64,000 nucleotides of DNA from Glandiceps talaboti (lineage: Eukaryota > Hemichordata > Enteropneusta > Spengelidae), in assembly GCF_964340395.1 (NCBI RefSeq), contig NC_135561.1, positions 24,374,986-24,438,985 of the forward strand. The letters run 5' to 3'. The notes beneath the pieces were generated by a model. It was not told the DNA's origin. It did no database searches and saw only the letters and a program-made list of their open reading frames with translations. The translations under genes and the position numbers were made by a program. Below, one piece after another: positions 1-11,167 of the stretch (position 1 is the stretch's first letter; each line of letters begins with the position of its first letter).

Positions 1-1190
1 AATCACAAAGGTACACTTCCTCTTGTTCTAGGCATTTGATACAGTTAGCTTACAGCTGTCCAATTCTAATCACAAAGGTACACTTCCACTTGTTCTAGGC
101 ATTTGATAAAGTTAGCTTACAGCTGTCCAATTCTAATCACAAAGGTACACTTCCTCTTGTTCTAGGCATTTGATAAAATTAGCTTACAGCTGTCCAATTC
201 TAATCACAAAGGTACACTTCCACTTGTTCTAGGCATTTGATAAAGTTAGCTTACAGCTGTCCAATTCTAATCACAAAGGTACACTTCCTCCTATTCTAGG
301 TGTTTGATACAGTTAGCTTACAGCTGTCCAATTCTAATCACAAAGGTACACTTCCTCTTGTTCTAGGCATTTGATAAAATTAGCTTACAGCTGTCCAATT
401 CTAATCACAAAGGTACACTTCCACTTGTTCTAGGCATTTCATAAAGTTAGCTTACAGCTGTCCAATTCTAATCACAAAGGTACACTTCCTCCTGTTCTAG
501 GTGTTTGATAAAGTTAGCTTACAGCTGTCCAATTCTAATCACAAAGGTACACTTCCTCCTGTTCTAGGCATTTGATACAGTTAGCTTACAGCTGTCCAAT
601 TCTAATCACAAAGGTACACTTCCTCTTGTTCTAGGCATTTGATAAAGTTAGCTTACAGCTGTCCAATTCTAATCACAAAGGTACACTTCCACTTGTTCTA
701 GGCATTTGATAAAATTAGCTTACAGCTGTCCAATTCTAATCACAAAGGTACACTTCCACTTGTTCTAGGCATTTGATAAAGTTAGCTTACAGCTGTCCAA
801 TTCTAATCACAAAGGTACACTTCCACTTGTTCTAGGCATTTGATAAAATTAGCTTACAGCTGTCCAATTCTAATCACAAAGGTACACTTCCTCCTGTTCT
901 AGGCATTTGATACAGTTAGCTTACAGCTGTCCAATTCTAATCACAAAGGTACACTTCCTCTTGTTCTAGGCATTTGATAAAGTTAGCTTACAGCTGTCCA
1001 ATTCTAATCACAAAGGTACACTTCCTCTTGTTCTAGGTGTTTGATACAGTTAGCTTACAGCTGCCCAATTCTAATCACAAAGGTACACTTCCTCTTGTAC
1101 TAGGCATTTGATAAAGTTAGCTTACAGCTGTCCAATTCTAATCACAAAGGTACACTTCCTCTTGTACTAGGCATTTGATACAGTTAGCTT
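1..1190. repeat. 67-bp tandem satellite
   Basis: About 17.8 head-to-tail copies of a 67-bp unit that begins AATCACAAAGGTACACTTCC and ends CAGCTGTCCAATTCT. Copies differ at a few positions only (tcttg/acttg/tcctg; gatacag/gataaag/gataaaat), so the array is well homogenised. It runs off the left edge. Its right end meets the stop codon of a minus-strand coding fragment. Confidence 0.97.
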
Positions 1191-1353
1191 ACAACTGTTC
1201 ATTATCACATGGAACGAACCATCTATCGAAGGCTTCGCTATTTTGTACATCGTTGATCAAATCCAAAGGTTCCTTACCAATATTTGATATAATTTCACCG
1301 CAGTCACCAAATAGAATATTGTTTAAGATTTTAGGAGGAATTTCCTGGAACCA
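1189..1353 (-). pseudogene. Minus-strand terminal exon or gene fragment, 54 codons, unrecognised
   Basis: Reading leftwards from a good acceptor (TTTTTAACAG just above 1353), an open frame gives 54 residues and a TAA stop. Visible pieces include WFQEIPPKILNNILFGDC, a stretch rich in acidic and isoleucine residues, and the end RWFVPCDNEQL. The composition is that of a real globular protein, not a chance AT-rich ORF. There is no ATG, so it would be a last exon or a relic. The stop codon lies exactly at the edge of the 67-bp satellite. I do not recognise the family; a transposon-encoded protein is possible. Coding character is inferred from composition and the acceptor only. Confidence 0.4.
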
Positions 1354-1733
1354 CTGTTAAAAATTGTCAACAACCACAATCATAGCATACACATAGCGTA
1401 CAGGATGCCAGCAAGTTTTGCAACAGGCTTAGCAACTAGCATAGCAACAGGAAAGAAAGTAGTCCAAAATTCCCACAAGTCACCTTATTTTGGGCAAAGT
1501 GCACCAGTCCGTGGTGTTGAAAATTACTGCCTGGCGCCATTTCTCCATAGCAATACATGGGGACATGATTATAAGTATATGATAATAATGAGTACTACAG
1601 CTATACCCATCAAATCAGTAGTTATAGCTCAGAATTTTGCATTCCAATAATTAATGTGTGTTAGAACAAAAAACCTAAAGGCTTTACCCCTACAGAGGCA
1701 TTTGGTTTACATCTGGTATTGACTTTATTACAG
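1354..1733. other. Unique sequence upstream of the first visible exon
   Basis: I see no gene or repeat here. It is probably intron of the plus-strand gene, ending in the acceptor TTTATTACAG at 1724-1733. Confidence 0.5.
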
Positions 1734-1923
1734 ATTAGCCATGCACAACAAAGATGACATCGAAGAGAATTATGTTGAAAAGACAATAACATTAGACTTG
1801 AATGAAAGTTGGCTGCAACTTCAAGGCATTGCTTCAAAGATGAATTATTTACTGAAATATGGAAATAATGAAGAGATTGAATTGACCGAAGTATGCATCA
1901 AGAAACTCAATGCAGTTTTACAA
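1734..1923 (+). CDS. Exon a of plus-strand helical-repeat gene
   Basis: The exon is bounded by acceptor TTTATTACAG and donor CAA|GTAAGT. It enters with one base completing a split codon (phase 2) and leaves in phase 0. It encodes about 63 residues beginning LAMHNKDDIEENYVEK, then ITLDLNESWLQLQGIASKMN and an acidic helix ending NAVLQ. The internal ATG at 1741 could in principle be a start, but the acceptor immediately upstream argues for an internal exon. It is the first of eight exons whose phases agree. The next exon is 16.3 kb away across the 33-bp minisatellite. The product is not identified; the helical, leucine-rich composition suggests part of an alpha-solenoid protein. Confidence 0.65.
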
Positions 1924-2039
1924 GTAAGTGTGATGTCACTGACATACAAAACATAATTTATATAAAAGGTAAATTATTGCGACTCACTGAGTCATACTTC
2001 CAGATTCTCACCAACTCCTTGTTGACATCATCAGGGCTG

Positions 2040-5000
2040 TATTACATCAGAAGTGTTCTATAACTCTAAGAGTGTACTACATCAACAGTGTTCTAAGTCT
2101 AGAAGTGTACTACATCATAGGTGCTCTAACTCTAAGAGTGTACTACATCAGCAGTGTTCTAACTCTAAGAGTGTACTACATCAGCAGTGTTCTAACTCTA
2201 AGAGTGTACTACATCAGCAGTGTTCTAACTCTAGGGGTGTACTACATCATAGGTGTTCTAACTCTAAGAGTGTACCACATCAGCAGTGTTCTAACTCTAG
2301 GGGTGTACTACATCATAGGTGTTCTAAGTCTAGGGGTGTACTACATCATAGGTGCTCTAACTCTAAGAGTGTACTACACCAGAGGTGTTCTAACTCTAAG
2401 AGTGTACTACACCAGCAGTGTTCTAACTCTAAGAGTGTACTACACCAGACGTGTTCTACTTCTAAGAGTGTACTACATCAGAGGTGTTCTAACTCTAGGA
2501 GTGTACTACACCATAGGTGTTCTAACTCTAAGAGTGTACTACATCAGCAGTGTTCTAACTCTAGGAGTGTACTACATCAGCAGTGTTCTAACTTTAGGAG
2601 TGTACTACATCAGCAGTGTTCTAACTCTAGGAGTGTACTACATCATAGGTGTTCTAACTCTAAGAGGGTACTACATCAGAGGTGTTCTACATCTAAGAGT
2701 GTACTACATCAGAGGTGTTCTAACTCTAGGAGTGTACTACATCAGAGGTGTTCTAACTCTAGGAGTGTACTACATCAGAGGTGTTCTAACTCTAGGAGTG
2801 TACTACATCATAGGTGTTCTAACTCTAGGAGTGTACTACATCAGAGGTGTTCTACATCTAGGAGTGTACTACATCAGAGGTGTTCTACATCTAGGAGTGT
2901 ACTACATCAGCAGTGTTCTAACTCTAGGAGTGTACTACATCAGAGGTGTTCTAACTCTAGGAGTGTACTACATCATAGGTGTTCTAACTCTAGGAGTGTA
3001 CTACATCAGAGGTGTTCTACATCTAGGAGTGTACTACATCAGCAGTGTTCTAACTGTAGGAGTGTACTACATCATAGGTGTTCTAACTCTAGGAGTGTAT
3101 TACATCAGAGGTGTTCTAACTCTAAGAGTGTACTACACCAGAGGTGTTCTAAATCTAAGAGTGTATTACATCATAGGTGTTCTAACTCTAGGAGTGTACT
3201 ATATCAGCAGTGTTCTAACTCTAAGAGTGTACTACATCAGAGGTGTTCTAACTCTAGGAGTGTACTACATCATAGGTGTTCTAACTCTAGGAGTGTACTA
3301 CATCAGAGGTGTTCTAACTCTAGGAGTGTACTACATCATAGGTGTTCTAACTCTAAGAGTGTACTACACCAGAGGTGTTCTAAATCTAAGAGTGTACTAC
3401 ATCAGAGGTGTTCTAACTCTAAGAGTGTACTACATCATAGGTGTTCTAACTCTAGGAGTGTACTACATCAGAGGTGTTCTAAGTCTAGGAGTGTACTACA
3501 TCAGAGGTGTTCTAACTCTAGGAGTGTACTACATCAGAGGTGTTCTAACTCTAAGAGTGTACTACACCAGAGGTGTTCTAAATCTAAGAGTGTACTACAT
3601 CAGAGGTGTTCTAACTCTAAGAGTGTACTACATCAGAGGTGTTCTAACTCTAAGAGTGTATTACATCAGCAGTGTTCTAACTCTAAGAGTGTACTACACC
3701 AGAGGTGTTCTAAATCTAAGAGTGTATTACATCAGAGGTGTTCTAACTCTAAGAGTGTACTACACCAGAGGTGTTCTAAATCTAAGAGTGTACTACATCA
3801 GAGGTGTTCTAACTCTAAGAGTGTACTACACCAGAGGTGTTCTAAATCTAAGAGTGTATTACATCAGCAGTGTTCTAACTCTAGGAGTGTACTACATCAT
3901 AGGTGTTCTAACTCTAGGAGTGTACTACATCAGAGGTGTTCTAAATCTAAGAGTGTATTACATCAGAGGTGTTCTAACTCTAAGAGTGTACCACACCAGA
4001 GGTGTTCTAAATCTAAGAGTGTATTACATCATAGGTGTTCTAACTCTAGGAGTGTACTACATCATAGGTGTTCTAACTCTAAGAGTGTACTACATCAGAG
4101 GTGTTCTAACTCTAAGAGTGTACTACACCAGAGGTGTTCTAAATCTAAGAGTGTACTACATCAGAGGTGTTCTAACTCTAAGAGTGTACTACACCAGAGG
4201 TGTTCTAAGTCTTGGAGTGTACTACACCAGAGGTGTTCTAAATCTAAGAGTGTATTACATCAGCAGTGTTCTAAGTCTAGGAGTGTACTACATCAGAGGT
4301 GTTCTAACTCTAGGAGTGTACTACATCAGAGGTGTTCTAACTCTAAGAGTGTACTACACCAGAGGTGTTTTAAATCTAAGAGTGTATTACATCTTAGGTG
4401 TTCTAACTCTAGGAGTGTACTACATCAGCAGTGTTCTAACTCTAGGAGTGTACTACACCAGCAGTGTTCTAACTCTAGGAGTGTACTACATCAGAGGTGT
4501 TCTAACTCTAGGAGTGTACTACATCAGAGGTGTTCTAACTCTAGGAGTGTACTACATCAGAGGTGTTCTAACTCTAGGAGTGTACTACATCAGAGGTGTT
4601 CTAACTCTAGGAGTGTACTACATCAGCAGTGTTCTAACTCTAGGAGTGTACTACACCAGCAGTGTTCTAACTCTAAGAGTGTACCACATCAGCAGTGTTC
4701 TAACTCTAAGAGTGTACTACATCAGCAGTGTTCTAACTCTAGGAGTGTACTACACCAGCAGTCTTCTAACTCTAGGAGTGTACTACATCAGAGGTGTTCT
4801 AACTCTAGGAGTGTACTACATCAGAGGTGTTCTAACTCTAGGAGTGTACTACATCAGAGGTGTTCTAACTCTAGGAGTGTACTACATCAGCAGTGTTCTA
4901 ACTCTAGGAGTGTACTACACCAGCAGTGTTCTAACTCTAAGAGTGTACTACACCAGCAGTGTTCTAACTCTAGGAGTGTACTACATCAGAGGTGTTCTAA

Positions 5001-7034
5001 CTCTAAGAGTGTACTACATCAGCAGTGTTCTAACTCTAAGAGTGTACTACATCAGTAGTGTTCTAACTCTAGGAGTGTACTACATCAGAGGTGTTCTAAC
5101 TCTAGGAGTGTACTACATCAGAGGTGTTCTAACTCTAGGAGTGTACTACATCAGAGGTGTTCTAACTCTAGGAGTGTACTACATCAGCAGTGTTCTTACT
5201 CTATGAGTGTACTACATCAGAGGTGTTCTAACTCTAGGAGTGTACTACATCAGCAGTGTTCTAACTCTAAGAGTGTACTACATCATAGGTGTTCTAACTC
5301 TAGGAGTGTATTACATCAGCAGTGTTCTAACTCTAGGAGTGTACTACATCAGAGGTGTTCTATAACTCTAGGAGTGTACTACATCAGCAGTGTTCTAACT
5401 CTAGGAGTGTACTACATCAGCAGTGTTCTAACTCTAAGAGTGTACTACATCAGAGGTGTTCTAACTCTAAGAGTGTACTACATCAGCAGTGTTCTAACTC
5501 TAGGAGTGTACTATTTCAGAGGTGTTCTAACTCTAAGAGTGTACCACATCAGAGGTGTTCTAACTCTAAGAGTGTAATACATCAGAGGTGTTCCATCTCT
5601 AGGAGTGTACTACATCATAGGTGTTCTAACTCTAGGAGTGTACTACATCAGCAGTGTTCTAACTCTAAGAGTGTACTACATCAGAGGTGTTCTAACTCTA
5701 AGAGTGTACTACATCAGCAGTGTTCTAACTCTAGGAGTGTACTACATCATAGGTGTTCTAACTCTAGGAGTGTACTACATCAGCAGTGTTCTAACTCTAA
5801 GAGTGTACTACATCAGAGGTGTTCTAACTCTAAGAGTGTACTACATCAGCAGTGTTCTAACTCTAGGAGTGTACTACACCAGAGGTGTTCTAACTCTAGG
5901 AGTGTACTACATCAGAGGTGTTCTAACTCTAGGAGTGTACTATTTCAGAGGTGTTCTAACTCTAGGAGTGTACTACATCAGAGGTGTTCTAACTCTAGGA
6001 GTGTACTATTTCAGAGGTGTTCTAACTCTAGGAGTGTACTACATCAGCAGTGTTCTAACTCTAGGAGTGTACTACACCATAGGTGTTCTAACTCTAGGAG
6101 TGTACTACATCAGAGGTGTTCTAACTCTAGGAGTGTACTACACCAGCAGTGTTCTAACTCTAAGAGTGTACTACATCAGAGGTGTTCTAACTCTAGGAGT
6201 GTACTACATCAGAGGTGTTCTAACTCTAGGAGTGTACTACATCAGCAGTGTTCTAACTCTAGGAGTGTACTATTTCAGAGGTGTTCTAACTCTAAGAGTG
6301 TACCACATCAGCAGTGTTCTAACTCTAAGAGTGTACTACATCAGCAGTGTTCTAACTCTAGGAGTGTACTACACCAGCAGTGTTCTAAGTCTTGGAGTGT
6401 ACTACATCATAGGTGTTCTAACTCTAGGAGTGTACTACACCAGCAGTGTTCTAACTCTAGGAGTGTACTACATCAGAGGTGTTCTAACTCTAGGAGTGTA
6501 CTACATCATAGGTGTTCTAACTCTAAGAGTGTACTACATCAGCAGTGTTCTAACTCTACGAGTGTACTACATCAGAGGTGTTCTAACTCTAAGAGTGTAC
6601 TACATCAGCAGTGTTCTAACGCTAAGAGTGTACTACACCAGCAGTGTTCTAACTCTAAGAGTGTACTACATCAGAGGTGTTCTAACTCTAAGAGTGTACT
6701 ACATCAAAGCTGTTCTAACTCTAGGAGTGTTCTACATCAGTAGTGTTCTAACTCTAGGATCGAGTGTACTACATCATAGGTGTTCTACAACTAGGAGTGT
6801 ACTACACCAGCAGTGTTCTAAGTCTAGGAGTTTACTACACCAGAGGTGTTCTAACTCTAGGAGTGTACTACATCATAGCTGTTATAAATCTAGGAGTGTA
6901 CTACACCAGCAGTGTTCTAACTCTAGGAGTGTACTACATCAGCAGTGTTCTAACTCTAGGAGTGTACTACATCATAGGTGTTATAACTCAAGGAGTGTAC
7001 TACATCAGCAGTGTTCTAACTCTAGGAGTGTACT
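2040..7034. repeat. 33-bp minisatellite, block 1
   Basis: About 150 copies of a 33-bp unit (core GTGTACTACATCAG, then GTGTTCTAACTCTAGGA). Variation is concentrated in CATCAGAGG/CATCAGCAG/CATCATAGG and AGG/AAG. Because 33 is a multiple of three, two plus frames are open for about 1,000 codons, reading as 11-residue repeats (SVLHQRCSNSR or VYYIRGVLTLG). Neither has independent coding support. The block lies in intron 1 of the plus gene. Confidence 0.97.
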
Positions 7035-9770
7035 GAGGTAGCTAAATGGTCCAAAATTGAGCAGTTGCGGGGCAAAGTGCTAGATCTAGCACTTCGCCAC
7101 TTTTTGACAAAGTGCTAGATCTAGCACTTCGTCATTTTTCGCCGAAGTGCGAGATCTAGCACTTCGCCAGAAAACAACGAAGTGCGGGACTGTAAACAAC
7201 GAAGCGCCTCCAACGGCTTGATATAACGTGGTCGTTCGCAACGATAAACGTCCACATACATGCATCATGTCAGTAGTCCGTGTACGTGGTCGTGTGGCGC
7301 ATGATCGACTCCAAAACTTATCTTTGGTCGATTGTAACAACGATACGATTTAGCTGAAGTTTGTAAATATTTGCCGAGTAAAACGGCCGGTTGAAAGTTC
7401 ACGTTGCCGTACGGTTGTGTCGCGGGGGTTGTGTGTTCTGTTACAAACATGCCTTGTCACGGTGGGTTGACTTGCGCGATCACAGAAACAAGTGTTATTA
7501 TTTTACCCCTTTCATATACAATTGGCTAAAACACGTCAATATCATCGATATTATCGACATTGTATTGTATTCTGATAGAAACATTCTGATACATATCTCG
7601 GGAAAACTAGTGCCTGTGGGCGGGACTGTACTTCAGAATCTGCAATCTACTCTGTAAACCAGGACTAGCCACTCAGTATTTCTTGTACCATGTCTATTTT
7701 AGACAATCATATCGTCTTGAAATAAATTTGAAAATCACTGAAATCTTTATCCAGTATCCATCTTTCAGTATAATCAACTGTGTGCTTATTTTCATTCCAA
7801 TCTATGAAGTAGTAGAACAAGAATATTGTGCAAAATCATGTCATATCTCTGGTGATTATACACGAGGTAGAGCCCCTCTGGGGACACATTTATTCTATAA
7901 AAATTTTTAAAATTTCTCCAAACTGTTTGAACGGATAGTTTTATTTTGTTGATCTCTCTGAATCGACAAAATCAATATGGGGGTCATTGTGTTTGTTTTT
8001 AAACAAACCGACACCCCTGCGACACCCCTTTCTTTCCCCGGATCCTATATGGTTAATACAGGATTTGGCAGCCATGCTGGATTCTAAAAAGATAAGTTTG
8101 ACAATATGCACTTTATTTTCGGGATGCATTCCATGTTAACTTGCGATGTGCTTTTAAGACATACTATAGTCGTTAACGTTCCCACTTATCACAACCCTAC
8201 CTATGAGCTCCCACAAGCTTTCTCTTATAAACCATTTCCTATCGCTATTTCTCGAACGGTCGTCATCTGTATTTCTTACTTTTGTTAATGATATATGCAA
8301 TCCAGTTCACGAAGTGACGTTTATTACTGCTCCACAACCGGCCCTCGGCGTCACACTACGCTAATTGGAGCATTATGAAGTCACTTCCTCTGGACCGAAC
8401 CAAACTATAACCGATGGCTATTATTATTATTTCCCACATTGGATATAATTTCTGAGCGAACAGGAATTACATAAGGGACGATATTGAAGTTGGTGATTGT
8501 CTAGGAATGCAAAAAAATTCAGTAAACAGTAATGTCGTGATGGTTTACTTGAGATCTGGCGAAGGCATGGATTATTTATTGTCGTTTTTTTCAGTCAAGA
8601 AGTTGGCAGTACCAAGTATATGGAATTTACAAAACAGTAGTAACGGGTTATTTATAGATTTCTATCAAAATATTAACAGCAATAAAGGGCTGAAATTAAA
8701 ATTGTACACACGAATATGTTTTCACACTTATGTTTTCGATAGCACTATTTTTTGTCATCTATTAACGATAATTATTATTTACTGAAAAAAGTGAATCTAT
8801 TCAATAGAAATTATATAGTGAACATGATCTAAACTTGTACACCCTGACTTTATTTTCGTGTTCAACGATCAGGAAACATCTTCGCTCTCGCATCTAGACA
8901 CACACTAACCCCCCACACACACACACACACACACACCAAGAAATTCAGTTTTCCTTTATATTATTTCTTTGTCATGCAATGTTACATATGTCATTGCCAT
9001 TATCTGCAGTATGAAGTCTGTGACGCACGCCGAACTAAATGTTACCGTACTTCCTGAAATCTTCTAAGTTTCGACTGTATATGGGAGTGCGTTATTTGAC
9101 ATGAACAGCTGTCAAAATGGAGGTCTACGGTTGTTGGTAGTGGTGTCAAGCCGTTGTCAAGTACGGAGTACAAAACGTGGTACCGAAACGACCACGTGTT
9201 GTAGTTGAAGTCTGTGATGCACGCCGAACAAAATGTTCGTAGTTTCGACTGTATATGGGAGTGCGTTATTTGACGCGACAGCTGTAAAAATGGCGGTCTG
9301 CGGACGGTTGGTAGTGGTGTCAAGCCGTTGTAAGGCCCGGAGTACGAAACGTGGAAGGGAAACGACCACGTGCTGTAGTTTTCGCCGCATAGAACATCGA
9401 AAAAATAGAAAACTGAATGGTACTAAAAATTACGAAGTAGAAACTTGTTTGTGCATTGGCAAAACATACGGAAAATCAAACTCTAAGGTCGTTAAACACG
9501 GGAAGTAACATTTTACTCTGAGAGTAATAACATGTCCATTACCGGTATAACATGACATATTTACCGATGACCTAGCACTCTGCCACACTTTGCCACTCTT
9601 TGTTGAAGTGCTAGATCTAGCACTTTGCCACTTTTTGACAAAGTGCTAGATCTAGCACTTCGTCAGTTTTCGCTAAAGTGCTAGATCTAGCACTTTGTCA
9701 AAAAGTGACGAAGTGCTAGATCTAGCACTTTGCCCCGCAACTGTTCCGATTTTGAATTCTTTGTTACATG
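7035..9770. mobile_element. 2.74-kb inverted-repeat DNA transposon (copy 1), non-autonomous
   Basis: The element interrupts the 33-bp array with GTGTACT on both sides (7028-7034 and 9771-9777); without duplication the array would continue ACATCA, so this is a 7-bp target-site duplication. The ends are inverted: left carries CAGTTGCGGGGCAAAGTGCT, right its complement. Both ends hold clusters of the 20-bp palindrome AAGTGCTAGATCTAGCACTT, about three left (one imperfect) and four right. A ~196-bp internal tandem duplication starts at 9011 and 9208. No ORF exceeds about 93 codons and none looks like a transposase, so it is probably mobilised in trans. Superfamily not assigned. Confidence 0.75.
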
Positions 9771-11167
9771 GTGTACTACATCATAGGTGTTCTAACTCTA
9801 GGAGTGTACTACATCAGAGCTGTTTTAACTCTAAGAGTGTACTACATTAGCAGTGTTCTAACTCTAGGAGTGTACTACACCAGAGGTGTTCTAACTCTAG
9901 GAGTGTACTACATCATAGGTGTTCTAACTCTAAGATTGTACTACACCAGCAGTGTTCTAAGTCTAGGAGTGTACTACACCAGAGGTGTTCTAACTCTAGG
10001 GGTGTACTATATCATAGGTGTTCTAACTCTAAGAGTGTACTACACTAGCAGTGTTCTAAGTCTAGGAGTGTACTACATCAGAGGTGTTCTAAGTCTTGGA
10101 GTGTACTACATCATAGGTGTTCTAACTCTAGGAGTGTACTACATCAGCAGTGTTCTAACTCTAAGAGTGTACTACATCAGAGGTGTTCTAACTCTAAGAG
10201 TGTACTACATCAGCAGTGTTCTAACTCTAGGAGTGTACTACATCAGCAGTGTTCTAAGTCTTGGAGTGTACTACATCATAGGTGTTCTAACTCTAAGAGT
10301 GTACTACATCAGCAGTGTTCTAACTCTAAGAGTGTACTACATCAGCAGTGTTCTAACTCTAGGAGTGTACTACATCAGCAGTGTTCTAAGTCTAGGAGTG
10401 TACTACATCAGAGGTGTTCTAACTCTAGGAGTGTACTACATCATAGGTGTTCTAACTCTAGGAGTGTACTATATCATAGGTGTTCTAACTCTAGGAGTGT
10501 ACTACATCAGCAGTGTTCTAACTCTAGGAGTGTACTACACCATAGGTGTTTTAACTCTAGGAGTGTACTACATCAGCAGTGTTCTAACTCTAGGAGTGTA
10601 CTACATCAGCAGTGTTCTAAGTCTTGGAGTGTACTACATCATAGGTGTTCTAACTCTACGAGTGTACTACATCAGAGGTGTTCTAACTCTAAGAGTGTAC
10701 TACATCAGAGGTGTTCTAACTCTAAGAGTGTACTACATCATAGGTGTTCTAACTCTAAGAGTGTACTACATCAAAGCTGTTCTAACTCTAGGAGTGTACT
10801 ACATCAGCTGTGTTCTAACTCTAGGAGTGTACTACATCAGCAGTGTTCTAACGCTAAGAGTGTACTACACCAGCAGTGTTCTAACTCTAAGAGTGTACTA
10901 CATCAGAGGTGTTCTAACTCTAAGAGTGTACTACATCAAAGCTGTTCTAACTCTAGGAGTGTTCTACATCAGTAGTGTTCTAACTCTAGGATCGAGTGTA
11001 CTACATCATAGGTGTTCTACATCTAGGAGTGTACTACACCAGCAGTGTTCTAAGTCTAGGAGTTTACTACACCAGAGGTGTTCTAACTCTAGGAGTGTAC
11101 TACATCATAGGTGTTATAACTCAAGGAGTGTACTACATCAGCAGTGTTCTAACTCTAGGAGTGTACT
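9771..11167. repeat. 33-bp minisatellite, block 2
   Basis: About 42 copies of the same 33-bp unit as block 1, lying between the two copies of the 2.73-kb element. Its first ~1 kb matches the start of block 3 variant by variant (for example the CATTAG unit near 9845 and the AAGATTG unit near 9933), so blocks 2 and 3 were duplicated together with the element. Confidence 0.95.

Noticed and set aside
1-1190. CRISPR-like array
   Set aside because: Units are contiguous 67-bp copies with no variable spacers, in a eukaryotic context.
2053-7041. Two giant ORFs (about 1,000 codons) as repeat proteins
   Set aside because: The 33-bp unit contains no stop in two frames, so both stay open automatically. 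They overlap each other and lie between exons of another gene.
8507-8785. 92-codon ORF in the 2.7-kb element as transposase
   Set aside because: No DDE-type or other catalytic motif, AT-rich composition, too short. It is conserved in copy 2 only because the duplication is recent.
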